Part shown: piece after piece, positions 56,818 to 64,000 of the stretch | Numbering within the stretch: position 1 is the stretch's first letter | Layout of the letters: every line of letters begins with the position of its first letter | Source: JBGSMF01 sp964651475 | GTDB lineage: Bacteria; Chloroflexota; Anaerolineae; Fen-1058 | Assembly (NCBI GenBank): GCA_964651475.1 | Contig: CAZYXV010000020.1 | Coordinates: 15,798-79,797 of the forward strand | DNA length: 64,000 bases | Direction: 5' to 3' | Made by a program: the position numbers and the translations under genes | The notes under the pieces: generated by a model | Told to the model about the DNA's origin: nothing | The model's database searches: none | Seen by the model: the letters and a program-made list of their open reading frames with translations, nothing else

Positions 56818-57906
56818 ATGAAGTACAGTCTGAATATCCGCGACGCCTCGCAAGGCGCGTTGGACCTGGTATCACTTGGCGCTCTCGTCCATCGCCTGGA
56901 CCCGGGCGTCATTCCCTTCCGCAAGGCGTCCGAGTGCAAGATTCACGTCAGCGGCGGCGAGTTTAACGTGGCGGCTAACCTGGCCGATTGCTTTCGCTTG
57001 CAAACAGGCATCGCCACCGCAATGGTAGATTATCCCATCGGCGATTTGATTGCCGAGCGGGTGAGGGCAATGGGCGTCAGGCCCTTTTACAAGCGCTTTA
57101 AACACAACGGCGTGAATGGCCCCAACATGGCCACCGTTTACAGCGACCGGGGACAGGGGGTGCGCGCTCCGGTTGTGTTTTACAATCGCTCGAACGAGGC
57201 GGCGGCGCAGCTCAAGCCCGGCGATTTTGACTGGGGCGCGATTTTCGCCGGCGGCGTGCGCTGGTTCCACAGCGGCGGCATCTTTGCGGCGCTATCGGAA
57301 ACGACCGGCCAGGTGATCGTCGAAGGCATGCGGGCCGCCAAGGCCGCTGGCGCGGTCACATCCTTTGACCTGAACTATCGCGCCAAGCTGTGGAATATCT
57401 GGGGCGGCCACGAGCGCGCCTTGTCCGTCATCAAGCGCATCGTGGAAAATGTGGACGTCCTCGTCGGCAATGAAGAAGACCTGCAAATGGGTCTCGGCAT
57501 CCCAGGCCCCGAGGTCGCCGCCAAATCCAAGCTCGACCCCAGCGCGTTCTTTGGGATGATTGACCAGGTGGTAACCAAATACCCGCAAGTCAAAGTTGTC
57601 GCCACGACGCTGCGCGAGGTGCACTCGACCAACCGGCATAGCTGGGGCGCGGTAGCCTGGATTGACGGCAAGACATACGTTTCGCCAACCTGTGAGCTGG
57701 ACGTTTACGACCGCGTGGGCGGCGGGGACGGGTTCGCGTCTGGATTCTTTTACGGGCTGTTGGCAGGCGAGCCGGAAGAAGAGGCCGTCAAGCTGGGCTG
57801 GGCGCACGGCGCGCTTTTGACGACCTTCCCCGGCGATACGACCATGGCCACCGTGGAGCAGGTGAGGGCGTTTGCCCAGGGTGGATCGGCGCGCATCCAA
57901 CGCTAA
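56818..57906 (+). CDS. PfkB-family sugar-acid kinase
   Basis: Ribokinase-fold kinase of 362 residues, a distant relative of the KDG kinase upstream. Signature SGGEFNVAANLADCF, SFDLNYRAKLWNIWGG, VGNEEDLQMGLGI and catalytic DRVGGGDGFASGFFYG with the conserved Asp. The sugar-acid-type active-site segment is shared with KdgK, so the substrate may be KDG, gluconate or a related acid; sequence alone does not decide. GGAGG lies seven bases before the ATG and the gene is 11 bp after gnd, indicating the same transcript. Confidence 0.85.
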   Translation: MKYSLNIRDASQGALDLVSLGALVHRLDPGVIPFRKASECKIHVSGGEFNVAANLADCFRLQTGIATAMVDYPIGDLIAERVRAMGVRPFYKRFKHNGVNGPNMATVYSDRGQGVRAPVVFYNRSNEAAAQLKPGDFDWGAIFAGGVRWFHSGGIFAALSETTGQVIVEGMRAAKAAGAVTSFDLNYRAKLWNIWGGHERALSVIKRIVENVDVLVGNEEDLQMGLGIPGPEVAAKSKLDPSAFFGMIDQVVTKYPQVKVVATTLREVHSTNRHSWGAVAWIDGKTYVSPTCELDVYDRVGGGDGFASGFFYGLLAGEPEEEAVKLGWAHGALLTTFPGDTTMATVEQVRAFAQGGSARIQR

Positions 57907-57942
57907 TCTGGCCGATGAAGGGCAGTATTACAAATCTTGCTA

Positions 57943-57979
57943 GTTTGCCCGCAGTTGAACTGCGGGCGGAACAAATTTA
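57943..57979. repeat. family B palindromic repeat upstream of the LarA-like gene
   Basis: TTTGCCCGCAG-TTGAA-CTGCGGGCGGAACAAATTTA. It occupies the gap between the PfkB and LarA-like genes; its right edge is 9 bp from the ATG. Confidence 0.85.
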
Positions 57980-57988
57980 GGGGCGTAC

Positions 57989-59242
57989 ATGATTGGTATG
58001 GGATATTCCGACGGCGTCATGCAAGAAGACGAGATACGCGAGCTGGTCAACCTGGCACTGGCCCGGTGCGACCTGGATGGCAAGCGGGTGTTGATCATTA
58101 TTCCAGACAGCACCCGCACCGCGCCCATCCCCTTAATGTTTCGCCTGTTTCACCAGGCGCTTGAGAAACGCGCCGCCGCGCTGGACTATATGGTGGCGTT
58201 GGGCACACACGCGCCGATGAGCGACGATGCGCTCAACGCGCTGGTGGGTGTCACGGCGCAAGAACGCGCCACAACCTACCGTGACGTGCGCATCTTTAAT
58301 CACCGCTGGGACCAAAAAACGGCGTTGAGCACAATCGGCGTTATCCCCAGCGCAGAGATTGAGCAAATCACCGGGGGGATGCTCATCCAGGATGTGCCCG
58401 TCGCCATCAACCGGATGATTTTTGACTATGACCAGCTCATCGTGTGCGGGCCGGTCTTTCCCCACGAAGTCGTCGGGTTTTCTGGCGGCGCCAAATACTT
58501 TTTTCCCGGCATCGCCGGCCCGGAGCTGATTAACTTTACGCACTGGCTGGGCGCGCTCATCACCAACATGCAGGTGATCGGCATCCGCGAAACACCTATC
58601 CGGGCCGTGATTGATCGCGCGGCGGCTTTTATAGGCGTGCCCCAACTCTTTTGCAACCTGGTTGTCACCCACCAGGGCCTGGCCGGCCTTTACATCGGTT
58701 CTTACGAACAAGCCTGGCCCGAGGCGGCCCGGCTTTCGGCGCAGCGCCACATTTGCTACGTTGACAGGCCCTTCAAGCGCGTGCTTTCCGTCATGCCCAA
58801 GATGTACGACGACATCTGGACGGCGGCCAAGGGCATGTACAAGATGGAACCGGTGATCGCCGATGGCGGCGAGGTGGTGATTTATGCGCCGCACATTGAC
58901 GAGATCTCGTACACGCACGGCAAAATCCTGGACGAGATTGGCTATCACGTGCGCGATTATTTCGTCAAGCAGTGGGATCACTTCAGGCGCTATCCCTGGG
59001 GAGTGCTGGCTCACTCGACCCATCTGCGCGGCGTGGGCAGCTATGACGCGGAGCGGGGCGTGGAGCGGCCCCGCATCCAGGTGACGCTCGCCACAGCCAT
59101 TCCAGAGGAACGCTGCCGGCGTCTCAACCTCGGCTACCTCGACCCGGCCACGCTCAACCCGGAAGAATGGGCCGGACGCGAGGAAGAGGGAATTCTGGTG
59201 GTGCGCAAGGCCGGCGAGATGTTGTACAGGCTGGCCGGCTGA
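57989..59242 (+). CDS. LarA-family nickel-dependent racemase/epimerase
   Basis: Protein of 417 residues of the lactate racemase superfamily, which epimerises 2-hydroxy acids by hydride transfer to a nickel-pincer nucleotide. The catalytic set is preserved: His74 (GTHAP), His159 (PHEVVGFSGGAK), Lys169, the residue that bears the cofactor in LarA, and His185 (FTHW). The spacings 159-169 and 169-185 equal those of His174, Lys184 and His200 in the Lactobacillus enzyme. An N-terminal IPDSTRTAP motif binds the nucleotide. The neighbourhood points to a sugar acid such as mannonate or gluconate rather than lactate. The cofactor genes larB, larC and larE are not in the window. A family B palindrome lies directly upstream. 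Confidence 0.85.
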   Translation: MIGMGYSDGVMQEDEIRELVNLALARCDLDGKRVLIIIPDSTRTAPIPLMFRLFHQALEKRAAALDYMVALGTHAPMSDDALNALVGVTAQERATTYRDVRIFNHRWDQKTALSTIGVIPSAEIEQITGGMLIQDVPVAINRMIFDYDQLIVCGPVFPHEVVGFSGGAKYFFPGIAGPELINFTHWLGALITNMQVIGIRETPIRAVIDRAAAFIGVPQLFCNLVVTHQGLAGLYIGSYEQAWPEAARLSAQRHICYVDRPFKRVLSVMPKMYDDIWTAAKGMYKMEPVIADGGEVVIYAPHIDEISYTHGKILDEIGYHVRDYFVKQWDHFRRYPWGVLAHSTHLRGVGSYDAERGVERPRIQVTLATAIPEERCRRLNLGYLDPATLNPEEWAGREEEGILVVRKAGEMLYRLAG

Positions 59243-59251
59243 GGTTTTACA

Positions 59252-59812
59252 ATGCAGAAATACGCCAGTGTCATTGGCTTTGACGATGCGCCGTTTCCCA
59301 AAGATCACGTGGGGAATGTAAAGGTTGTGGGCGCAGTGTATGCTAAATTGCAGTTGCACGGCGTCTTGATTGGCAAAGTAGAAAAAGATGGGCTTGACGC
59401 GGCAGACAGGTTGGTAACACTCGTTGGGCAATCCAAATTTGCTCCAACTCTTCACTTGATTATGCTTCAAGGCATTACGCTGGCAGGCTTTAACGTCGTG
59501 GATGTTTTCTCCATGCACGAACGGCTCAATCTTCCGATCTTGGTGGTCTCTCGCAAGCTTGCCGATATGGAGGCCATAAAAGATGCTCTCCAAAAAGTAC
59601 GCGGCGGGCAAGAAAAGTGGGCCGTGATTGAGCGGCTCGGCCCCATGGAACCCGCCGGGCGAGTTTACGTTCAACGGGTGGGGCTGACACTGGAACAAGC
59701 GGCGGACATTGTAAAGCAATTTACCGTGGAGGGGCATTTGCCCGAGCCGTTGCGAGTCGCCCACCTGATTGCGGGAGCGGTGGCAGAGGGGCAAAGCCGG
59801 GGACGGGCGTGA
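59252..59812 (+). CDS. DUF99 family protein
   Basis: Protein of 186 residues. The features VIGFDDAPF, VVGAVY, VEKDGLDAADRL, LIMLQGITLAGFNVVDVFSMHE, LPILVVSRK and PEPLRVAHLIAGAVAEGQSRGRA match DUF99, a family mostly found in archaea and related in fold to endonuclease V; nuclease activity on deaminated DNA has been proposed. The acidic residues DD at 10-11 and Asp in FNVVD are the likely metal ligands. It starts 9 bp after the LarA-like gene. A role in uronate metabolism is not obvious, so it may be a passenger of the operon. Confidence 0.8.
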   Translation: MQKYASVIGFDDAPFPKDHVGNVKVVGAVYAKLQLHGVLIGKVEKDGLDAADRLVTLVGQSKFAPTLHLIMLQGITLAGFNVVDVFSMHERLNLPILVVSRKLADMEAIKDALQKVRGGQEKWAVIERLGPMEPAGRVYVQRVGLTLEQAADIVKQFTVEGHLPEPLRVAHLIAGAVAEGQSRGRA

Positions 59813-60188
59813 AATATTGAAAGAACTGGTCAAGCGAGAATTGCTTCAAGCAATCAAATATTTTATCGAGCGTCAGTGTCTAGTAGCGCAGGCCATGCTC
59901 GAAATGGGACTGGATTTAAAAGAGGTTGGCAAATATGGGGCAGTAGCATGGGTTTCGTACAAAGACGCTTTTTTCTTTTGTCGTCATCTGGAGTGGCAAC
60001 TCGATTCGCTGGAGAGACAGGGTAAGCTGCAGTGTACCCGACAATGGGTGCAACAATCGTCTCTCGATGTAGCGATAAATCTATTGGTACGAGAGATGCG
60101 TGACGAAGGATTGATAAATGCAGACTGGACATTGCCCATTACAACGGGGCACGATGTGGATGAGGTTGTAGACGGCAACGTCGCTTGA
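59769..60188 (+). CDS. hypothetical protein
   Basis: Reading frame of up to 139 residues. The first ATG would overlap the DUF99 gene by 44 bp; a TTG at 59817 (LKELVKRELLQAIKYF) gives 123 residues without overlap and may be the true start. The sequence is helical, with charged heptad-like stretches, several aromatic residues (YKDAFFFCRHLEW) and no TM segment. No family recognised. Base composition becomes AT-richer here, like the next gene, which suggests that the two arrived together. Confidence 0.5.
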   Translation: MRERWQRGKAGDGREILKELVKRELLQAIKYFIERQCLVAQAMLEMGLDLKEVGKYGAVAWVSYKDAFFFCRHLEWQLDSLERQGKLQCTRQWVQQSSLDVAINLLVREMRDEGLINADWTLPITTGHDVDEVVDGNVA

Positions 60189-60215
60189 CACACGCTGATG
60201 TCAGGCGGCACAGTC

Positions 60216-60246
60216 TCCGCCCGCAGTTCAACTGCGGGCGGAACAA
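60216..60246. repeat. family B palindromic repeat
   Basis: TCCGCCCGCAG-TTCAA-CTGCGGGCGGAACAA between the hypothetical gene and the LRR gene, ending 9 bp before the ATG of the latter. Confidence 0.85.
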
Positions 60247-60254
60247 GTCAGACT

Positions 60255-61430
60255 ATGCATACGATAGACAAGTTGGTAAACGCAATTATAAAGATACAGC
60301 CACTCGTCCCGAAAGTGCTAATTGGGTGTGTGGTCATTATTGGGGGTGTGATAGGACTTTTCACTGCCTATTTGAAAATTAACCAGGCAAGCTGTGTTGG
60401 TTTAGCGCAAGCCGCAGAATTTAGATCAGGTTTAAAATTTGGTGGCTACCTCGTATCTCCTGATGGGAAATATATTGTTGCGTGGAGGAACGGAAGCTAT
60501 ACCTGCAACGCTACCGCTTTTATGGTATGGACATGCGACGGCGCCCAGTTGTTCGAACACTCCTCAGGAGCGTTCGATGTTCTGGGCTGGCAGACCGATG
60601 GACGATTGCGAGTTCGTTATTATGGAGGCGTATGTGGAGTAAGACTGCTTGAAGAAAATCTTTTGTATTTGTTTGACCCTCAGACTCGCGAATGGCTATC
60701 TCAACCAGAAAGTGTGGTACTAATCGCATACTCTGGCAATTCCATTGATAGGGGGGATGATGTTTCTGCCTATTATGGTCTATCTGTGGAAGAATTATCG
60801 TCACTGTTGTCTAAAGGACAATCTGACATTACATCGCTTAGAATATACGGCGATCAACTGGTAGAGTTACCCCCAGAAATTTACGCGCTGCCTAACCTTA
60901 CCGAGTTGTACATTATTGGTTATAAGCAACCCAAGACGTTATCACCGCAGATAAATCAACTGACCAATCTTACGGTGTTGGACCTCCGCCGAAATCATTT
61001 GACAGATTTACCTATTGAAATATGGCAGTTGACGCGTCTCAAAAAGTTGAACCTTGGTGGAAATCAATTGACGAGTTTGCCACCTGAAGTTAGTCAGCTG
61101 ACCAATCTCATGGAACTAAATTTTGGTGGAAATCAATTGACAACTTTGCCGCCTGAAATTGGTCAGTTAACACGTCTCACAAAGCTCACCCTAGGGCAAA
61201 ATCAGGTGGAAAAACTGCCACCTGAAATTGGCCAACTAACAAATCTCGCAGAATTGGATCTGGGTGAAAACCAATTGACGACTTTGCCATCTGAAATTGG
61301 CCAACTAGAGAATCTGAAATCGCTAGCTCTTAGAAACAATCGGCTAAGAATATTGCCCTCTGGAATTGGCCAGTTGACTAACCTTGTGTCATTGGATATG
61401 GGTGGCAATCCATTGGAGACGCAGCATTGA
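60255..61430 (+). CDS. membrane-anchored leucine-rich repeat protein
   Basis: Protein of 391 residues. TM segment at about 18-40 (VLIGCVVIIGGVIGLFTAYL), a region of about 160 residues with WD-like motifs (GGYLVSPDGKYIVAWRNG, AFDVLGWQTDGRLRVRYY), then about eight LRRs of 23 residues (LPPEIGQLTNLAELDLGENQLTT pattern) from about residue 200 to the end. It is probably an extracytoplasmic protein-binding module. Codon choice is clearly more AT-rich than the flanking uronate genes, a sign of recent acquisition. The ATG at 60255 has no strong ribosome binding site; the family B palindrome lies just upstream. Confidence 0.8.
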   Translation: MHTIDKLVNAIIKIQPLVPKVLIGCVVIIGGVIGLFTAYLKINQASCVGLAQAAEFRSGLKFGGYLVSPDGKYIVAWRNGSYTCNATAFMVWTCDGAQLFEHSSGAFDVLGWQTDGRLRVRYYGGVCGVRLLEENLLYLFDPQTREWLSQPESVVLIAYSGNSIDRGDDVSAYYGLSVEELSSLLSKGQSDITSLRIYGDQLVELPPEIYALPNLTELYIIGYKQPKTLSPQINQLTNLTVLDLRRNHLTDLPIEIWQLTRLKKLNLGGNQLTSLPPEVSQLTNLMELNFGGNQLTTLPPEIGQLTRLTKLTLGQNQVEKLPPEIGQLTNLAELDLGENQLTTLPSEIGQLENLKSLALRNNRLRILPSGIGQLTNLVSLDMGGNPLETQH

Positions 61431-61530
61431 GTAACCTGTGATAGTAACAACTTGTCGTAGAGGCGTTCCAATCGTCATCAGCAGTAGCAGTTGCGAATTT
61501 GATAGGATACATTGGAGGGGAAAGACAAAC

Positions 61531-62655
61531 ATGCAACAAGAACAGCCAGAAGCTCAAACCCGCGTGACCGACCAACCGTGGTCGGTTCGGATGGCCGACT
61601 CGGTAATCCAGCGGCATCCCCCTTTGTCGGCCAGGTGGCATTACGAATACGGATTGATGCTCAAGTCGCTTGAGCACGTGTGGCGCAAGACGGGCGACGA
61701 GCAGTACTGGCGCTATATCCTCAAGACCATGAACCAATTCGTGGACGCGCGAGGCAATATTCGCTCGTATCGCATCAACGAATATAATCTCGATCAGATC
61801 AATCCCGGCAAGCTGCTGTTCCCTCTGTACCACGTCACCGGCGACGAACGCTACAAAAAAGCCATCTACCACCTGCGCGAGCAATTGCAGGGCCAGCCGC
61901 GCACCAAAGAGGGAGGGTTCTGGCACAAGGAGATTTATCCTTACCAGATGTGGCTGGATGGCATTTACATGGCGTCGCCGTTCTATGTCGAATTTGCCAG
62001 GACCTTTAACGAGCCGGCCATATTTGACGACGCGGCTTTTCAAATCATGACCATTGCCAAACACACCCGCGACGCTAAAACCGGCTTGTACTACCACGGC
62101 TGGGACGAAAGCAAACAGCAGCGCTGGGCCAATCCCGAAACGGGCTGCTCGCCGCAATTTTGGGGGCGCGCGATAGGGTGGTTCGCGATGAGCCTGGTAG
62201 ACGTGCTGGATCATTTTCCTCAAGACCACCCCCGGCAAAACGACATCGTCGCCATTCTCCAAGATGTGATAGAGGCCGTGGCGCGCGTCCAGGAGCCGCG
62301 CAGTGGCTTGTGGTATCAGGTGCTCGATCAAGGTGAGCGAAAAGGCAATTACCTGGAGGCGTCTGGCTCGTGCATGTTTGTGTATGCCATTGCCAAAGCC
62401 ATCCGGCAGGGCCACATAGACGGCAAGTACATGGACGTGGCGCGGCGAGGATACGACGGCGTTCTTCAACACCTGATTCAGGTCAACGCGCTGGGCCAGG
62501 TGAACCTTGAAAAGATTTGCGTCAGCGCCGGGCTGGGCGGAATTCCCTACCGGGATGGCTCGTACGAATACTATATCGGCGAAAAAATCGTGCCCAACGA
62601 TTTAAAAGGCGTTGGAGCGTTTATCCTCGCCGCCGTCGAAATGGAAACGGTTTGA
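61531..62655 (+). CDS. GH105 unsaturated rhamnogalacturonyl/glucuronyl hydrolase
   Basis: Glycoside hydrolase family 88/105, (alpha/alpha)6 barrel, 374 residues. It removes the 4,5-unsaturated uronic acid left by pectin lyases. Signatures: YEYGLMLKSLEHVW, GGFWHKEIYPYQMWLDGIYMASPF with the catalytic Asp143 (the same number as in Bacillus YteR), CSPQFWGRAIGWFAMSLVDVLDHFP, and GNYLEASGSCMFVYAIAKA. No signal peptide, so it acts on imported oligosaccharides in the cytoplasm. GGAGG lies about 12 bases upstream of the ATG at 61531. Its product would feed the IolB/KduI-like isomerase at the start of the locus. Confidence 0.92.
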   Translation: MQQEQPEAQTRVTDQPWSVRMADSVIQRHPPLSARWHYEYGLMLKSLEHVWRKTGDEQYWRYILKTMNQFVDARGNIRSYRINEYNLDQINPGKLLFPLYHVTGDERYKKAIYHLREQLQGQPRTKEGGFWHKEIYPYQMWLDGIYMASPFYVEFARTFNEPAIFDDAAFQIMTIAKHTRDAKTGLYYHGWDESKQQRWANPETGCSPQFWGRAIGWFAMSLVDVLDHFPQDHPRQNDIVAILQDVIEAVARVQEPRSGLWYQVLDQGERKGNYLEASGSCMFVYAIAKAIRQGHIDGKYMDVARRGYDGVLQHLIQVNALGQVNLEKICVSAGLGGIPYRDGSYEYYIGEKIVPNDLKGVGAFILAAVEMETV

Positions 62656-62676
62656 CGCGGGCGGCCCTAGTCGGCC

Positions 62677-63939
62677 TCATGCGCCCGCCCGCGACGGCCT
62701 GTTCGAACGCGGGTCGCGCACCATCCAATGGAGGCCCAGCGCCGTCAACAGCCCCCCAAGCGCCGATACCAGAAAGGCAGCCGGATAACCGGCGGCGTCA
62801 ACGATCCAGCCGCTTATCAGCGGCGCCAGGATGGCGGCAGGAGCAGTAAGCGTGTTTGCCAATCCAATGTAAGCGGGCCGCTCGGCCTCTGCGCCAAACT
62901 CTAACGTCATGGTTAACCCAAGTGTTGTGAAAGCGACGTTGGCGACGCCGGCCAGGGTGAACACGATATAAAACCCCCATGCCTCTGACGCCCCGCAGGC
63001 CAACAGCGCGCTGGCTATGGCAGCCGCCGCGCCAATTTCCATCACCGCGCGATGGCTCCAACGGTCGCCCAGCCACCCCATAATAGGATTAGCCGTGATC
63101 TGCGCCGCCAGGAATACGCCGCCCATCACACCGGCGGCGCTGGCGCTGGCGCCGTGGTGGCGCACCGCATAGATGGTGTAAAACGCGAACGAGCTGACTG
63201 CCATCTGCGCGAGCAGCCGCGTTACCAGGAACCACCGAAAGTTTGCATCGCGCCGCAAAATCACGCCAAGGTCGCTCCAGAACGCGCCACGACTTATGCC
63301 CACGTCCTTGGGGGGAGTGGCCTGCTCGCGCGTGAGCGAGAGGAACGCCAAAGAAACGCCCATAAAGACGCTGGTTAGCAAAAAGCACACGGTGAAATTG
63401 AACGGTGCATCTAACTGCTCCAAGAGAATGCCGGCAATCACGGCGCTGGCGCTGGCCAGCAGGTTAGCCGCCGCCGCCTGGATTCCAAAAAAAGAGCCGC
63501 GATGTGGGGGTGGAATAATTTTGCTGATCATGCTCTGCCAGGCGTTCGCCGCCAGGCCGCCTCCCAACCCCTGCCAGATCAGCAAACCAAAGGTAAGCCA
63601 CAAGGCCGCGCCGGGCTTTAACACCGGCAAGAACCACGCCACAGCCGCCAGCCCTAAGAAGGGCACGCGTTCCTGAATCGTCATCAAAACAACCATTGGT
63701 TTGTAGCGGCGCAGGCGGGCGACGGGGTAGGCCATAAAGAGTTGAGGGAGTTGCCAACCCACGTTGCGAATCGCCGGGATCAACCCGATGAGAACGACCG
63801 AGTCAGTCAAGGTGCTGACAAAAAGGGGCAAAATCGTGACAAACGAGGCAAAGCCCATCGCCAGCCCGAAAAAGCTGCCGTCAAACACATTCACAATAAA
63901 GTTGTAACGCAAGTGTTTATAAGGTCGTTCCATCGCCAT
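62677..63939 (-). CDS. MFS transporter
   Basis: Major-facilitator protein of about 420 residues with 12 predicted TM helices. FLSLTREQATP and the central loop before the seventh helix are typical, and the A-like motif GWLGDRWSHRAVMEIG lies in the second half. It may import or export a sugar acid, but sequence does not show the substrate. It converges with the GH105 gene (21-bp gap). The start was set at ATG 63939 because upstream codons, including an in-frame GTG at 63957, lie in a copy of MITE family C that abuts the gene. Confidence 0.85.
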   Translation of the reverse strand: MAMERPYKHLRYNFIVNVFDGSFFGLAMGFASFVTILPLFVSTLTDSVVLIGLIPAIRNVGWQLPQLFMAYPVARLRRYKPMVVLMTIQERVPFLGLAAVAWFLPVLKPGAALWLTFGLLIWQGLGGGLAANAWQSMISKIIPPPHRGSFFGIQAAAANLLASASAVIAGILLEQLDAPFNFTVCFLLTSVFMGVSLAFLSLTREQATPPKDVGISRGAFWSDLGVILRRDANFRWFLVTRLLAQMAVSSFAFYTIYAVRHHGASASAAGVMGGVFLAAQITANPIMGWLGDRWSHRAVMEIGAAAAIASALLACGASEAWGFYIVFTLAGVANVAFTTLGLTMTLEFGAEAERPAYIGLANTLTAPAAILAPLISGWIVDAAGYPAAFLVSALGGLLTALGLHWMVRDPRSNRPSRAGA

Positions 63940-63947
63940 AATAACGC

Positions 63948-64000
63948 TATACTGCACGCGGTCATAAATTGCAATTTTTCACAATCCTGTCATTGCGAGC
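63948..64000. mobile_element. left end of a MITE family C copy (cut by the window edge)
   Basis: TATACTGCACGCGG and the following 40 bases up to GTCATTGCGAG match 19740-19792 with one difference. The element lies directly upstream of the MFS gene and continues beyond the window. Confidence 0.8.

Noticed and set aside
55505..56875. 456-codon minus-strand frame opposite gnd
   Set aside because: Antisense shadow of a well-conserved enzyme.
58133..59833. 566-codon minus-strand frame opposite the LarA-like and DUF99 genes
   Set aside because: Antisense shadow; both plus-strand genes have clear family motifs.

Overview
The window looks like a piece of a draft or metagenome-assembled chromosome (100 N at 51235-51334) from a GC-rich Gram-positive-type or deeply branching bacterium, most likely Chloroflexota (Anaerolineae-like). 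The hints are class III cyclase-ATPase-TPR proteins, a PknK-like kinase, a T-box leader, a CYTH-fused amidohydrolase, a DUF99 protein, and many short hairpin and MITE-like repeats. The taxonomic call is inference; there is no rRNA in the window.

Region 1 (1-15.6 kb). A tandem patatin and a catalytically dead penicillin-binding-protein homologue run on the + strand. Convergent to them is a minus-strand operon: a PknK-like Ser/Thr kinase with an extra helical domain inside its ATPase core, a secreted surface protein, an exported CHAT/caspase-like peptidase, and an amidohydrolase fused to a CYTH domain. Next come an NHL-propeller lipoprotein with a SpoIIE-type phosphatase, and a cysteine desulfurase.

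Region 2 (15.6-34.7 kb). This holds two ABC-2 permeases behind a textbook promoter interrupted by a 140-bp MITE, an orphan LivJ-like lipoprotein, a CAAX-protease/subtilase fusion, a nucleotidyltransferase beside a Type IIG restriction-modification enzyme, a small membrane protein, and an operon of two class III cyclase-ATPase-TPR paralogues plus a propeller lipoprotein. The two cyclases have lost different catalytic residues.

Region 3 (34.7-43.8 kb). This is translation-related: a T-box leader with an apparent Ile (AUC) specifier drives alaX, a membrane propeller protein and ileS on the minus strand. hisS, rpsU, an FtsB/DivIC-like gene and initiator tRNA-Met lie on the plus strand.

Region 4 (43.8-64 kb). 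This is a uronate/pectin catabolism locus. A one-protein regulator (LacI-type sensor, histidine kinase, receiver, AraC) precedes iolB-like isomerase, kduD, kdgK, eda, uxaC, uxaE, a fructuronate-reductase-type SDR, 6-phosphogluconate dehydrogenase, a second PfkB kinase, a LarA-family epimerase, DUF99, a small unknown gene, an LRR protein, a GH105 unsaturated-uronyl hydrolase and an MFS transporter. Mannonate dehydratase is absent. The set LarA-like, PfkB and Gnd suggests a possible mannonate to gluconate to 6-phosphogluconate to ribulose-5-phosphate branch.

At least five families of short inverted-repeat elements, several with clear target duplications, sit in nearly every intergenic gap. Some interrupt regulatory sequences or gene ends.
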